Positions 8,657 through 17,067 of a stretch of DNA of 64,000 nucleotides are shown in pieces. The DNA comes from Natrarchaeobius chitinivorans (GTDB lineage Archaea; Halobacteriota; Halobacteria; Halobacteriales; Natrialbaceae). Under the pieces are notes generated by a model. That model made no database searches and had not been told where the DNA came from. It saw nothing but the letters and a program-made list of their open reading frames with translations. The first letter of the stretch is position 1. Each line of letters starts with the position of its first letter. The DNA is taken from contig NZ_REGA01000021.1 in NCBI RefSeq assembly GCF_003841505.1, positions 1-64,000 on the forward strand, given 5' to 3'. The position numbers and the translations under genes are program-made.

Positions 8657-10291
8657 ATGAGGCTCGGGTACGCTCTCGTCTTCGGCGTCGGCGCACTCGT
8701 CTGTTTCGTGAGTCTCCGACGGACGGCGGCTATCGAACACGAGGACACGCGCCGCGGCCTCTACTGGCTGTTGCTTGCGAGCGGTGTCTGGGCAGCCACG
8801 CACGTCGGCTATCTCGTCGCCTCGAGTCCCCGACTCCAGTACGTGCTGTTTACCGGCGGGCTGATCGCCGGAATCGCCGCCGTCGGACCCTGGCTCTACT
8901 TCTGTTCGGCCTACACCGGCCGGTCGCTTCACCGAAACGAGACGATCCGTCGGATCGCGGTCGCCGTCTTCCTCGTGATCGTCGGGGTGAAAGTGACGAA
9001 CCCGATTCACGAGCAGTACTTCGTCACCGAACTCGTTACGACGCCGTTTCCCACCCTCCAGATCCACCACGAACCGCTTCACTGGGTGGTGATGGGATTC
9101 GCCTACGCGCTCTCGTTCGTCGGGTTTTTCATGCTGCTCGAACTGTTCGTCCGCGTTAGCTCCGATACGACGCCGCTTTTCGCCCTCGTCGGCCTCACCG
9201 GTCTGCCGGTCGTCTTCGACGTACTCGGCGTCGTCTCGCCGCTGCTCCTCGACATCACGTACTCTCCGCTCGGCGTGGCTGCATTTTCGATCGGGGTCTT
9301 TTACGTCTACCTCGAGCGGTTTCAGATCGTCAGAGCCACCAGCGAAACCGATCAACCGGTCGTTATTCTCGACGACCGCGATCAGGTTCGGGATTACAAC
9401 GGCCGAGCACTGGATCTCTTCCCTTCGCTCTCGGGAAGCATCGGACGACAGTTCGAAACGTTGTTACCCGACGTCGCCGACGTACTCGAGTCCGAAGAGC
9501 AGTTGCTCGAGGCCGACGTGAGCGAAGAAATCAGGTTCTATTCCGTCTCGGAGAACCCCTTTTCGGCGGATCGGACGCGGATCGGCCGTGCGGTCGTGTT
9601 CACCGACGTCACCCACCGGGAACAGTATCGCCTGCGGTTGGAACAACAGAACGATCAACTCGAACGGTTCGCGAACGTCGTTTCCCACGACCTTCGGAAC
9701 CCCCTTTCGATCGCGCAGGGGAGAACACAACTCGCCGTCGCCGAGAACGAAACCGACCACCTCGAGGACGTCGTCGAAGCCCTCGATCGAATGGAAGAAC
9801 TGATCGACGACATTCTCGTCCTGGCTCGAGACGGGGCCTCGATCGACGACGTCCAACGGGTCGATCTCTCGTCGATCGCAGGACAGTCGTGGACGATGAT
9901 CGCGGCCGAGGATGCCGAACTCGCCGTCGACATCGAGCTCGGGACCGTCCTCGAGGCGGATCCGGACCGACTGCAACAGCTATTCGAGAACCTGTATCGG
10001 AACGCGATCGATCACGGCGACTCCGACGTGACGATAACCGTCGGCGAGTTGTCCGACTCCGACGGGTTCTACGTCGAAGACGACGGACCGGGAATTCCAG
10101 CCGAGATCCGTGCGGACGTCTTCGAACCCGGGTATACGACTGCCGACGCGGGAACGGGTCTCGGCCTCTCGATCGTACGGGACGTCGCCGCGGGCCACGG
10201 TTGGTCCGTCGAGGCAACGGACGGACCCAACGGCGGTGCGCGGTTCGAAGTGACGGTTCCGAGTCTCGAACGCCCTCAGCCGACGTCCTGA
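8657..10291 (+). CDS. Histidine kinase with 7TM N-terminal domain and PAS
   Basis: About 544 residues from ATG 8657 (MRLGYALVFGVGAL); ATG 8627 would add ten residues, and the longer open frame to 8372 is probably untranslated. Seven hydrophobic helices in residues 1-225 match the 7TM histidine-kinase input module, followed by PAS (about 232-325), HisKA with phospho-acceptor H344 in FANVVSHDLRNPLS, N box NLYRNAIDHG, G1 EDDGPGIP and G2 GTGLGLSIVRDVA. It ends without a receiver domain. A ligand-sensing or redox role is not deducible. No regulator gene is next to it. Confidence 0.92.
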   Translation: MRLGYALVFGVGALVCFVSLRRTAAIEHEDTRRGLYWLLLASGVWAATHVGYLVASSPRLQYVLFTGGLIAGIAAVGPWLYFCSAYTGRSLHRNETIRRIAVAVFLVIVGVKVTNPIHEQYFVTELVTTPFPTLQIHHEPLHWVVMGFAYALSFVGFFMLLELFVRVSSDTTPLFALVGLTGLPVVFDVLGVVSPLLLDITYSPLGVAAFSIGVFYVYLERFQIVRATSETDQPVVILDDRDQVRDYNGRALDLFPSLSGSIGRQFETLLPDVADVLESEEQLLEADVSEEIRFYSVSENPFSADRTRIGRAVVFTDVTHREQYRLRLEQQNDQLERFANVVSHDLRNPLSIAQGRTQLAVAENETDHLEDVVEALDRMEELIDDILVLARDGASIDDVQRVDLSSIAGQSWTMIAAEDAELAVDIELGTVLEADPDRLQQLFENLYRNAIDHGDSDVTITVGELSDSDGFYVEDDGPGIPAEIRADVFEPGYTTADAGTGLGLSIVRDVAAGHGWSVEATDGPNGGARFEVTVPSLERPQPTS

Positions 10292-10377
10292 TCGGTCTCT
10301 ATCGGCGTATCGAACGCACTCAGCCGAAATTTGAACGCTCTCAGCCCCCGTTGTGTGGGACAGTCGATATCTTGTTA

Positions 10378-10394
10378 GACTATACCAAGGGTAT
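10378..10394 (+). promoter_or_regulatory. TATA-like box with small inverted repeat
   Basis: ACTATACC at 10379-10386 resembles an archaeal TATA element and overlaps an inverted repeat ATACC-aag-GGTAT (10382-10394). It lies about 60 bp upstream of the small gene at 10446, so a leader of about 35 nt is implied if it is used. Weak evidence; arms are only 5 bp. Confidence 0.35.
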
Positions 10395-10445
10395 TTCTTT
10401 TACGCTGTCCTCAGTACCGACCAGGACGTCCCGTCCGTCACCACC

Positions 10446-10595
10446 ATGAGCCACACAATCGAAATCACCGACGAGTTCAGAGACCGCCTCGACAGCCACC
10501 TGGAGGACGGCGAAACGTACGAGGAATTTCTCGAGGAACTCCTCACGATCTACGAAACCGAGGGGGCGTTCCTCCAGGAAGGGTACTCCGAGTGA
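10446..10595 (+). CDS. Small acidic protein, antitoxin-like
   Basis: 49 residues (MSHTIEITDEFRDRLDSHLEDGETYEEFLEELLTIYETEG...). The opening strand IEITDEFRDRLDSHL then a helix pair is reminiscent of ribbon-helix-helix/VapB-like antitoxins and of short haloarchaeal DUF families, but no toxin gene (PIN, RelE) is adjacent, so a toxin-antitoxin role is not supported. ATG 10446 is chosen because upstream residues are not protein-like. It stands alone between a kinase and a convergent dehydrogenase. Confidence 0.7.
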   Translation: MSHTIEITDEFRDRLDSHLEDGETYEEFLEELLTIYETEGAFLQEGYSE

Positions 10596-10653
10596 CGCAG
10601 GACTCGCGTATCCGGTCGGCAGTCGAGACGCCGATCCGACTGCAGACGTGAGA

Positions 10654-11418
10654 TTACCTGCTCAGGTATCCGCCGTCGATCGCCATCGCTTCGCCGGTCG
10701 CAAACGACGCCTCGTCCGAACAGAGCCACGCGATCGCGTCGGCGATCTCCTGTGGCTCGCCGAGTCGGCCCTGCGGGTGGAGTTCGCGCAACTGGTCGAC
10801 GGTTTCTTCGTCCTCGTACAGCCCCGCCTCCTCAAGCATCGGCGTCTCGATGTACCCTGGACAGACGGCGTTGACCCGGACGTCTTCCGACGCGTAGTCG
10901 AGGGCCGCGACCTTCGTCAGGCCGACGACGCCGTGTTTCGAGGCGGTGTATGCGGGTGCCCCCTCCGTTCCGACCCGCCCCAGAATCGAGGCCGTGTTGA
11001 CGATCGCGCCGCCCCCGTCCTCGAGCATCGCGTCGATCTCGACTCGCAGGCAGCGCCAGACGCCGGTCAGGTTCACGTCGATTATCCGCTGCCAGTCGTC
11101 CTCGGAGACGTCGGCCGTCGGCTCGAGTTTGCTCCCGAGGCCGGCGTTGTTCACGGCGACGTCGAGATCGCCGTACTCCGAAACGGCCGTCTCTACCATC
11201 CGCTCGACGTCAGCGTCGTCGGTGACGTCGACCTCGACGAACGTCGCATCGGCGTCCGTTTCGTTCGCGATCGTCGTCGCCGCCTCTTCACCGTTTTCGC
11301 GGTCGATATCGGCGACGACGACGTCGGAACCGTCCTCCGCCAGCGTTCGTGCGGTCTTTCGTCCGATTCCCGACCCGCTTCCGGTGACGACCGCCGTCGT
11401 CTCGTCGAATCGTGTCAT
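10654..11418 (-). CDS. Short-chain dehydrogenase/reductase
   Basis: 254 residues from ATG 11418 (MTRFDETTAVVTGSGSGIG). Classical SDR features: TGSGSGIG cofactor loop at residues 12-19, D in VVADID after strand 2 (favours NAD(H)), NNAG at about 87-90, catalytic S in NTASILG, Y and K in AYTASKHG. The C-terminal DGGYLSR closes the fold. It resembles 3-oxoacyl-ACP reductase/glucose dehydrogenase-type SDRs; substrate cannot be told from sequence. Gene stands alone. An upstream in-frame extension to 11637 exists but runs through a dispersed repeat and is not credible. Confidence 0.9.
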   Translation of the reverse strand: MTRFDETTAVVTGSGSGIGRKTARTLAEDGSDVVVADIDRENGEEAATTIANETDADATFVEVDVTDDADVERMVETAVSEYGDLDVAVNNAGLGSKLEPTADVSEDDWQRIIDVNLTGVWRCLRVEIDAMLEDGGGAIVNTASILGRVGTEGAPAYTASKHGVVGLTKVAALDYASEDVRVNAVCPGYIETPMLEEAGLYEDEETVDQLRELHPQGRLGEPQEIADAIAWLCSDEASFATGEAMAIDGGYLSR

Positions 11419-11532
11419 TGGTACACCACCCGAAGACCCACACCGTCGCCGGGGAAAAACGCACACCCAATTCACGGACACTGATAGGTCGTCGCCCGGG
11501 GGTGGAACGCGTTCCCGTCGAAAGGATCTCCG

Positions 11533-11617
11533 ACTGATACGGTTACTGTACGTCGTTACCGAAGACCGGCCACCGTCCTGCGGTCGCTCCGGTACACAGT
11601 TACAGCAATCCGTATGA
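11533..11617. repeat. Dispersed palindromic repeat, ACTGATACGG family
   Basis: Begins ACTGATACGGTTACTGTACG (11533) and ends with TTACAGCAATCCGTATGA (to 11617): the ends are inverted copies of each other (CTGATACGG...CCGTAT, CTGTA...TACAG) about 85 bp apart. Related copies are at 19883, 24490 and 34530. It lies between two divergent genes here, so it is not simply a terminator. Confidence 0.8.
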
Positions 11618-11680
11618 AGCGACGCTCGAGAGGCCACCCCGTTTCGTCACACCTAACTGCCCGCTCCGGAAAGAACGGCC

Positions 11681-12151
11681 ATGCTCGAGCGCGTTCGGAC
11701 CCTCCTGAATCCCGACTCGTCGACCGGTCGATCCGGCGAGCCAGCCGTTGGCCTGTTCGTCGACGGGCCGAACGTGTTTCGCGACGAGTTCGACGTCGAC
11801 CTGGACGACCTCCGCGACGCCGCACGCGACCTCGGCCGCGTGAGCGTTATCCGACTCTACCTCGACGAACACGCGACGCCGGGACTTATTCAGGCGGCCG
11901 AGGCGCGGGGATTCGAGGTCGTCATCACCAGCGGCGACGTCGACGTCAAACTCGCCGTCGACGCGACTGCACTGGCGAGCGAGGGAACCATCGACCGACT
12001 CGCGATCGCCTCGCGGGATACGGATTTCAAGCCGGTCCTCGAGTACGCCGGCACGGTCGCCATCGGCACTGTCGCGATCGCACCGGGCGAACTGGGGCGC
12101 TCGGACGCCCTCCAGAACGCCGCCGACGAGGCGATCACGCTCGAGTCGTAG
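11681..12151 (+). CDS. NYN-domain (PIN-like) putative ribonuclease
   Basis: 156 residues. Acidic clusters typical of NYN/LabA-like PIN-fold nucleases: FVDGPN (residues 26-31), TSGDVDVKLAVDA (86-98) and ASRDTDFKP (109-117). Members of this archaeal group (TIGR00288-like) are predicted metal-dependent RNases that act on RNA processing or decay; substrates are unknown. The first 22 residues are variable. It is monocistronic as far as can be seen, with a palindromic repeat just upstream and a complex repeat just downstream. Confidence 0.85.
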   Translation: MLERVRTLLNPDSSTGRSGEPAVGLFVDGPNVFRDEFDVDLDDLRDAARDLGRVSVIRLYLDEHATPGLIQAAEARGFEVVITSGDVDVKLAVDATALASEGTIDRLAIASRDTDFKPVLEYAGTVAIGTVAIAPGELGRSDALQNAADEAITLES

Positions 12152-12217
12152 GCTCGAGTCGTTTCCGCGCATCGCGTTCGATTTCCTTCGCTGTCGAGAT
12201 TCTCGTTCAGTTCGGTC

Positions 12218-12369
12218 GCTCACGGGTCACTTCGTTCCCCGTTCGCTGTTCCGCGGTTCTCGCTCCGAACCGCGTTCGCTCCGAACCGCGTTCGCTCCGA
12301 ACCGCGTTCGCTCCGAACCGCGCTCTCGTCGTGTGGCCAGGTGTATGTTGACTCGCAGTGGCTACTATA
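12218..12369. repeat. Degenerate long-form dispersed element with 16-bp tandem repeat
   Basis: The right end CAGTGGCTACTATA (12356-12369) matches the terminus of the element family found at 24764, 34316 and 55697. The core matches that of the element at 54780: a CGCGGTTC...GAACCGCG hairpin followed by CTCTCGTCG. The core has expanded here into four 16-bp units CGCTCCGAACCGCGTT (12261-12324). The left terminal repeat is not recognisable. It lies between the NYN gene and the nrd operon. Confidence 0.65.
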
Positions 12370-12404
12370 GCCCAGTCTCCCCCTCGTTCTCGCTTCTCCG
12401 CCCG

Positions 12405-12424
12405 AGTACAAGTACACTTGTACT
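12405..12424. promoter_or_regulatory. Perfect palindrome upstream of nrdR, candidate operator
   Basis: AGTACAAGTACACTTGTACT: 9-bp arms AGTACAAGT and ACTTGTACT around AC. It sits about 15 bp ahead of a TATA-like GCTTTATG (12437-12444). The position fits a regulator of the nrd operon, NrdR itself or another factor. It does not closely match the bacterial NrdR-box consensus. Confidence 0.5.
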
Positions 12425-12491
12425 ACACCAATTCAGTTGGGAAGGCTTTATGTGGGAGGAGGTGACACCAGATATTACGGCTGAAACACCG

Positions 12492-12508
12492 CACACCCGA
12501 TATGTGTG
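12492..12508. promoter_or_regulatory. CACAC-N7-GTGTG inverted repeat, candidate NrdR box
   Basis: CACACCCGATATGTGTG has arms CACAC/GTGTG with an AT-rich centre. The bacterial NrdR box consensus is near ACAC-AT-rich-GTGT, which this resembles. It lies 31 bp before the nrdR ATG. Only one such site is clear, whereas NrdR usually binds paired boxes. Confidence 0.4.
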
Positions 12509-12539
12509 GTCGAGAGGGAGGAGACGACCAGTCACAACT

Positions 12540-13043
12540 ATGGACTGTCCGGACTGTGGAGACGAACGAACGCGCGTCATCGACACCGAACCGAGCGCCG
12601 ACGGAACGTCCGTGCGGCGGCGGCGCGAGTGTCAACGGTGCTCGTTCAGATTTACGACCTACGAGCGTCCGGCGTGGAACTCCCTCCAGGTGAAAAAACG
12701 CGACGGAGCCGTCGAGCCGTTCGACCGCTCGAAGTTGCGTGCGGGTATCGAACGGGCCGTCGAGAAGCGACGGATAGCCGATAGAACCGTGACGAAACTC
12801 GTCGACGACGTCGAGAGAACGGTACAGGAACGAGAGACGCGTCTCGTCACCTCGAGCGTAATCGGCGAACTCGTCTCGGAGCGGTTACACGAGATAGACC
12901 GGGTCGCGTACGTTCGGTTCGTCTCGGTCTACGAAGCGTTCTCCGATCCCGAGGAGTTCCGCCGAGAACTCGACGCCGTCCTCGACGACGAAGTCGACGA
13001 TTTCGACCGATCTCAGCCAGCAGACAGTTCTTCGAACACATGA
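12540..13043 (+). CDS. nrdR: Transcriptional regulator NrdR
   Basis: 167 residues. Zinc ribbon MDCPDCGDERTRVIDTEP...CQRCSFRFTTYERP (four Cys, residues 3, 6, 33, 36), then an ATP-cone (KKRDGAVEPFDRSKLRAGI, about 54-140), the standard NrdR layout and length. NrdR senses ATP/dATP and represses ribonucleotide reductase genes. ATG 12540 is chosen because the zinc ribbon starts immediately. The stop overlaps the nrdA ATG by 4 nt (ATGA), so the two are translationally coupled. NrdR is mainly bacterial; haloarchaeal copies probably came by transfer together with the nrdAB genes. Confidence 0.93.
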   Translation: MDCPDCGDERTRVIDTEPSADGTSVRRRRECQRCSFRFTTYERPAWNSLQVKKRDGAVEPFDRSKLRAGIERAVEKRRIADRTVTKLVDDVERTVQERETRLVTSSVIGELVSERLHEIDRVAYVRFVSVYEAFSDPEEFRRELDAVLDDEVDDFDRSQPADSSSNT

Positions 13044-15472
13044 GTCAGCAATCGACCGTTCAGACACCAGACGTCGAATCGATAGTCGACCGAGCACGGG
13101 CCGGATACGAGGGGGTTCTCCCCGAGGAAGATCGAGACGACCTCGTCACCGAAATCAGACGCACGCTCTACGACGGCGCGTCAGCAGACGAGGTCTACCA
13201 GGCAGTCATCCAGGCGCTCACCGCGCGAATCGAGCGGGAACCGGCGTTCGACCGGATCGCCGCCGCAGCGTTTCGCCAGCGGTACTACCGAGAGATATTC
13301 GGCGACGAACTCACAGAGTACGAACTCGACCGGACGTACCGCGAAACGTTCGTCGAAAACGTCGAACGAGGCGTCAACCTCGACCTCCTCGACGAGCGTC
13401 TGCTCGAGCGCTTCGACCTCGACGAACTGGCGTCGTTTCTCGAACTCGAGCGCGACGAGGAGTTCGGCTACATGGCGATGGACACGCTGTACCAGCGGTA
13501 CTTCCTCAAGACCGAAGAGGGCGGCGAGCACCTCGAACTGCCACAGGCGTTCTGGATGCGGGTCGCCATGGGGCTGGCGATCGAGGAAGACGACCCCCAG
13601 CGGCGAGCGAAGGAGTTCTACGACGTCCTCTCCCGTCTCGAGTTCACGCCGTCGACGCCGACGCTGTTTCACAGCGGGACGACCCACCCGCAGCTGTCCT
13701 CGTGTTACCTGACGACGGTCCAGGACGACCTCGAGCACATCTTCGACTCCTACAAACACCACGCACAGCTTTCGAAGTGGAGCGGCGGACTCGGAAACGA
13801 CTGGACGAACCTCCGATCCGCGGGGGCGCTCATCGAGAGCACGGGCGTCGAGTCGACGGGCGTCGTCCCGTTTCTTCGCATCAGCAACGACGTCACCGCG
13901 GCGATCAACCGCTCTGGCAAACGCCGCGGCGCGGCGTGTGCGTACCTCGCCTGCTGGCACCTCGATTTCCCGGCATTCGTAGACCTGAAGCGGAACACCG
14001 GCGACGAGCGCCGTCGCACGCCGGATATGAACACCGCGGCCTGGATTCCGGATCTCTTCATGAAGCGGGTCGAGCGCGGCGAGAAGTGGACGCTGTTCAG
14101 TCCCGACGAAGTGCCGGAGCTTCACGATCTGTGTGGATCAGCCTTCGAGGAGCGCTACCGCGAGTACGAACAGCGGGCAGAGAACGGCGAACTCAGACAG
14201 TACGAGCGCGTCGACGCCGAGGACCTCTGGCGAACGATGCTCACGCGGTTGTTCGAGACCGGCCACCCGTGGCTGACGTTCAAAGATCCCTGTAACGTTC
14301 GGTCGCCACAGGACCACGCCGGAACGGTCCACTCTTCGAATCTCTGTACGGAGATCACGCTCAACACGAGCGAGGACGAACACGCCGTCTGTAACCTCGG
14401 CAGCGTAAACTACGCCACCCACGTCGCCGACGGCGAACTCGACCGCGACCATCTGGCGGAGACGATCGAGACGGCGATGCGGATGCTCGACAACGTCGTC
14501 GACCTCTGTTTTTACCCGACCGAGGAGGCCGAACGCTCGAATCAGCGCCACCGTCCCGTCGGTCTCGGTACGATGGGCTTTCACGACGCCCTGATGGAAC
14601 TGGGCGTTCCGATGGATTCCGAACGAGCCGTCGAGGTCGCAAACCGCTGGCAGGAGTTCGTCTCCTATCACGCCATCCTCAACTCGTCGAAACTCGCCGC
14701 AAAACGGGGCTCGTACCCCTCCTACGAGGGCTCGAAGTGGGATCGCGGACTGCTCCCACAGGACACCGTCGATCGCCTCGAGGACGAACGCGGTCGCGAG
14801 ATCCCGACCGAACGCGAGGAGCGCCTGGAGTGGTACGTCGTCCGGGAACACGTCGCTGAACACGGGATGCGCAACTCGAATACGATGGCGATCGCGCCGA
14901 CGGCGACGGTCTCGACGATCAACGGGACGACGCCGTCGATCGAGCCGATGTACTCGAACCTCTACGTGAAATCGAACATGTCGGGCGATTTCACGGTCGT
15001 CAACGACCACCTCGTCGAGGACCTGAAAGAGCGCGGCCGCTGGGACGAGGAGATAGTCGACCGGATCAAGTACCACGACGGCTCGATCCAGGAGATCGAC
15101 GCCGTCCCGGACGAGTTGAAAGCGCTGTATCGCGGCGCGTTCGAGATCGATCCGCGCCACCAGATCCGCCTGACTGCACACAGACAGACCTGGATCGACC
15201 AGTCCATCTCGCACAACGTCTTCTTCCCGTCGACGGACGGCTCGCTGTTGACCGACGTCTACGAACTCGCGTGGGAACTGGGGCTGAAGACGACGTACTA
15301 CCTCCGAACGCTCGGGGCGTCCCAGATCGAAAAGTCCACGCTCGACATGGACGAGTACGGGAAGAGCCAGCACCGAGGCGACGCTGGGGACGACCTTGAG
15401 TCCGACGGCGGCCGTTCGACTGACGACGACCTCTGTCGGGTCGACGATCCGACCTGCGAGGCCTGCCAGTAA
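13040..15472 (+). CDS. nrdA: Ribonucleoside-diphosphate reductase class I, alpha subunit
   Basis: 810 residues. Active-site features: first redox Cys in LSSCYLTTVQD, the N-x-C-x-E radical site SNLCTEITLN, second redox Cys in HAVCNLGSVNY, the tyrosine pair KTTYYLRTLGA and a C-terminal C-x-x-C (TCEACQ). It reduces NDPs to dNDPs using a radical supplied by NrdB. The N-terminus begins within the helices of the ATP-cone (SIVDRARAGYEGVL...); the usual beta strand with V-x-K-R-D-G is absent and cannot lie upstream because the ORF overlaps nrdR. Allosteric activity control by dATP may be lost. Third partner nrdB follows after 51 bp. Confidence 0.96.
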   Translation: MSQQSTVQTPDVESIVDRARAGYEGVLPEEDRDDLVTEIRRTLYDGASADEVYQAVIQALTARIEREPAFDRIAAAAFRQRYYREIFGDELTEYELDRTYRETFVENVERGVNLDLLDERLLERFDLDELASFLELERDEEFGYMAMDTLYQRYFLKTEEGGEHLELPQAFWMRVAMGLAIEEDDPQRRAKEFYDVLSRLEFTPSTPTLFHSGTTHPQLSSCYLTTVQDDLEHIFDSYKHHAQLSKWSGGLGNDWTNLRSAGALIESTGVESTGVVPFLRISNDVTAAINRSGKRRGAACAYLACWHLDFPAFVDLKRNTGDERRRTPDMNTAAWIPDLFMKRVERGEKWTLFSPDEVPELHDLCGSAFEERYREYEQRAENGELRQYERVDAEDLWRTMLTRLFETGHPWLTFKDPCNVRSPQDHAGTVHSSNLCTEITLNTSEDEHAVCNLGSVNYATHVADGELDRDHLAETIETAMRMLDNVVDLCFYPTEEAERSNQRHRPVGLGTMGFHDALMELGVPMDSERAVEVANRWQEFVSYHAILNSSKLAAKRGSYPSYEGSKWDRGLLPQDTVDRLEDERGREIPTEREERLEWYVVREHVAEHGMRNSNTMAIAPTATVSTINGTTPSIEPMYSNLYVKSNMSGDFTVVNDHLVEDLKERGRWDEEIVDRIKYHDGSIQEIDAVPDELKALYRGAFEIDPRHQIRLTAHRQTWIDQSISHNVFFPSTDGSLLTDVYELAWELGLKTTYYLRTLGASQIEKSTLDMDEYGKSQHRGDAGDDLESDGGRSTDDDLCRVDDPTCEACQ

Positions 15473-15523
15473 CGCTGTCGACCGAAAACGAACCACCGAA
15501 TCGATACCACACGCTTTCCGACG

Positions 15524-16516
15524 ATGCCAATACTCAACGACGACGCAGAACACGACCCGAACAAGATACTGCCGATCGACTACGACTGGGCCCGCGAGTA
15601 CTACGAGGCGGGGGTGAACAACAACTGGGTCCCCGAGGAGATTCCGATGCAAGACGACGTCTCCCAGTGGAACGGCGACGCCCTCTCCGAGGCCGAACGG
15701 CAACTCGTCGAGTGGAACCTCGGGTTCTTCTCGACGGCCGAGTCGCTGACCGCGAACAACGTCGTCCTCGCGGTCTACGACCACGTCACCGCCCCCGAGT
15801 GTCGCCAGTACCTGCTCCGGCAGGCCTACGAGGAGGCGATCCACACCGACACGTTCATCTACTGTTGTGACTCCCTCGGCTTCGAGCCGGAGTACATGTA
15901 CGGCATGTACGACCGCGTCCCATCCATCGCCGAAAAAGACGAGTTCGTCGTCGAGCTGACTCGAGTCATCGACGTCGACGGCTTTACCATCGAGACGGAC
16001 GAGGATCTCCGAAACTTCCTCCGGGACCTCGTCGGCTTCTACGTCATCATGGAGGGGATATTCTTCTACGCCGGCTTCGCGATGATGCTCGGCCTGAAAC
16101 GCCAGAACAAGATGGTCGGAATCGGACAGCAGTTCGAGTACATCATGCGCGACGAGTCGCTTCACGTCGGCTTCGGGGTCGACCTCATCGAGCAGATCCG
16201 AACGGAACACCCCGGCGTCTGGACCGACGAGTTCGGCGAGGAAGTGACCGCGTTGATCACCGAAGCCGTTTCCCTCGAGAAGATCTACGCCTACGAGGCC
16301 TGCCCCGACGAGATACTTGGGATGAGCGCCGAGCAGTTCGCCGAGTACGTCGAGTACGTCGCTGACCGGCGACTCGGCCAGCTCGAGTTACCGACCCAGT
16401 ACGGAACCGACAACCCGTTCCCGTGGATGTCAGAGCAGGTCGACCTCAACAAGGAGAAGAACTTCTTCGAAACGCAAGTGACCGAGTACCAGAGCGGCGG
16501 AAGCCTCGACTGGTAG
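15524..16516 (+). CDS. nrdB: Ribonucleotide reductase class I beta subunit, class Ic type
   Basis: 330 residues. Metal ligands are visible: E73 (FFSTAES), E104 and H107 (YEEAIH), and the second-half EGIFFYAGF and RDESLHVGFG motifs. Four residues after H107, where class Ia enzymes have the radical tyrosine, the residue is F111 (HTDTF). Glu rather than Asp at 73 and Phe for Tyr are the hallmarks of the Chlamydia-type class Ic subunit, which uses a Mn(IV)/Fe(III) cofactor in place of a tyrosyl radical. The AESLTANN and YLLRQAYEEAIHTDTF stretches look Chlamydia-like. Same operon as nrdA. Confidence 0.95.
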   Translation: MPILNDDAEHDPNKILPIDYDWAREYYEAGVNNNWVPEEIPMQDDVSQWNGDALSEAERQLVEWNLGFFSTAESLTANNVVLAVYDHVTAPECRQYLLRQAYEEAIHTDTFIYCCDSLGFEPEYMYGMYDRVPSIAEKDEFVVELTRVIDVDGFTIETDEDLRNFLRDLVGFYVIMEGIFFYAGFAMMLGLKRQNKMVGIGQQFEYIMRDESLHVGFGVDLIEQIRTEHPGVWTDEFGEEVTALITEAVSLEKIYAYEACPDEILGMSAEQFAEYVEYVADRRLGQLELPTQYGTDNPFPWMSEQVDLNKEKNFFETQVTEYQSGGSLDW

Positions 16517-16568
16517 CGGTTCCGACGTTCATACTATCGGCTGTATCAGTTCCGGATTCCGTCGACCG

Positions 16569-16892
16569 TCACCGACCCCTGAGGCGATCTAAGGGACTCG
16601 AGCGCGATCGCTCGAGTTCGTCGTTGCCCTCGAGGTCGGCTGCCGTTTCCTCCTCGGAATCGTCTTCGCTCCCGAACCTGCCGATCCGGCGGCGAATCCA
16701 GGCCCGTGGTCCGCCGATTCGGTTGACGAGATAGGTCGGGAAGTAAAGCGCGACGAGTCCGAGCGCGAAGAAGCCGACGCCGGCGACGGTTCGACCGGTG
16801 CGGAGAAACTCGAAACCGACGACGAACATGGGTCCTGCCATCGACAGGCCGGCCCCCGTCTGGAGCATCCAGAGGATACCAGGTCCCTTCAT
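16569..16892 (-). CDS. Small membrane protein with acidic cytoplasmic tail
   Basis: 107 residues with two hydrophobic helices (about 8-28 and 34-57) then a basic stretch (RAWIRRRIGRFG) and an acidic/charged tail. No family recognised with certainty. Convergent with nrdB; separated from the GTPase gene upstream by a tandem repeat. Confidence 0.7.
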   Translation of the reverse strand: MKGPGILWMLQTGAGLSMAGPMFVVGFEFLRTGRTVAGVGFFALGLVALYFPTYLVNRIGGPRAWIRRRIGRFGSEDDSEEETAADLEGNDELERSRSSPLDRLRGR

Positions 16893-16930
16893 AGTCGTCG
16901 TTCGGCCGCAGTCGTCGGCGGTCGTGGGCT

Positions 16931-17012
16931 GTTCGCGGGCGCTCTCGGCTGTGGCCCGTCCGCGGGCGCTCTCGGCTGTGGCCCGTCCTCAGCGGGCAGT
17001 GGCTGTCGACCG
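16931..17012. repeat. 26-27-bp tandem repeat, about three units
   Basis: Two nearly identical units read CGCGGGCGCTCTCGGCTGTG (16934 and 16961), and a third decayed unit follows to 17012. It fills the gap between the starts/ends of two minus-strand genes, just after the stop of the NOG1-like gene. No gene is supported between 16893 and 17067. Confidence 0.8.
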
Positions 17013-17067
17013 TCCACGGTCGGTGTCGGTTGCGGATCGGTCCGTCCGAAACGTGTGGTCACGCCGA

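Noticed and set aside
12333-12539. Longer nrdR start upstream
   Set aside because: Adds about 69 residues of low-complexity sequence before the zinc ribbon and would start within or before the promoter region.
14138-16210. 690-codon frame opposite nrdA-nrdB
   Set aside because: Antisense of two confident genes; no similarity recognised.
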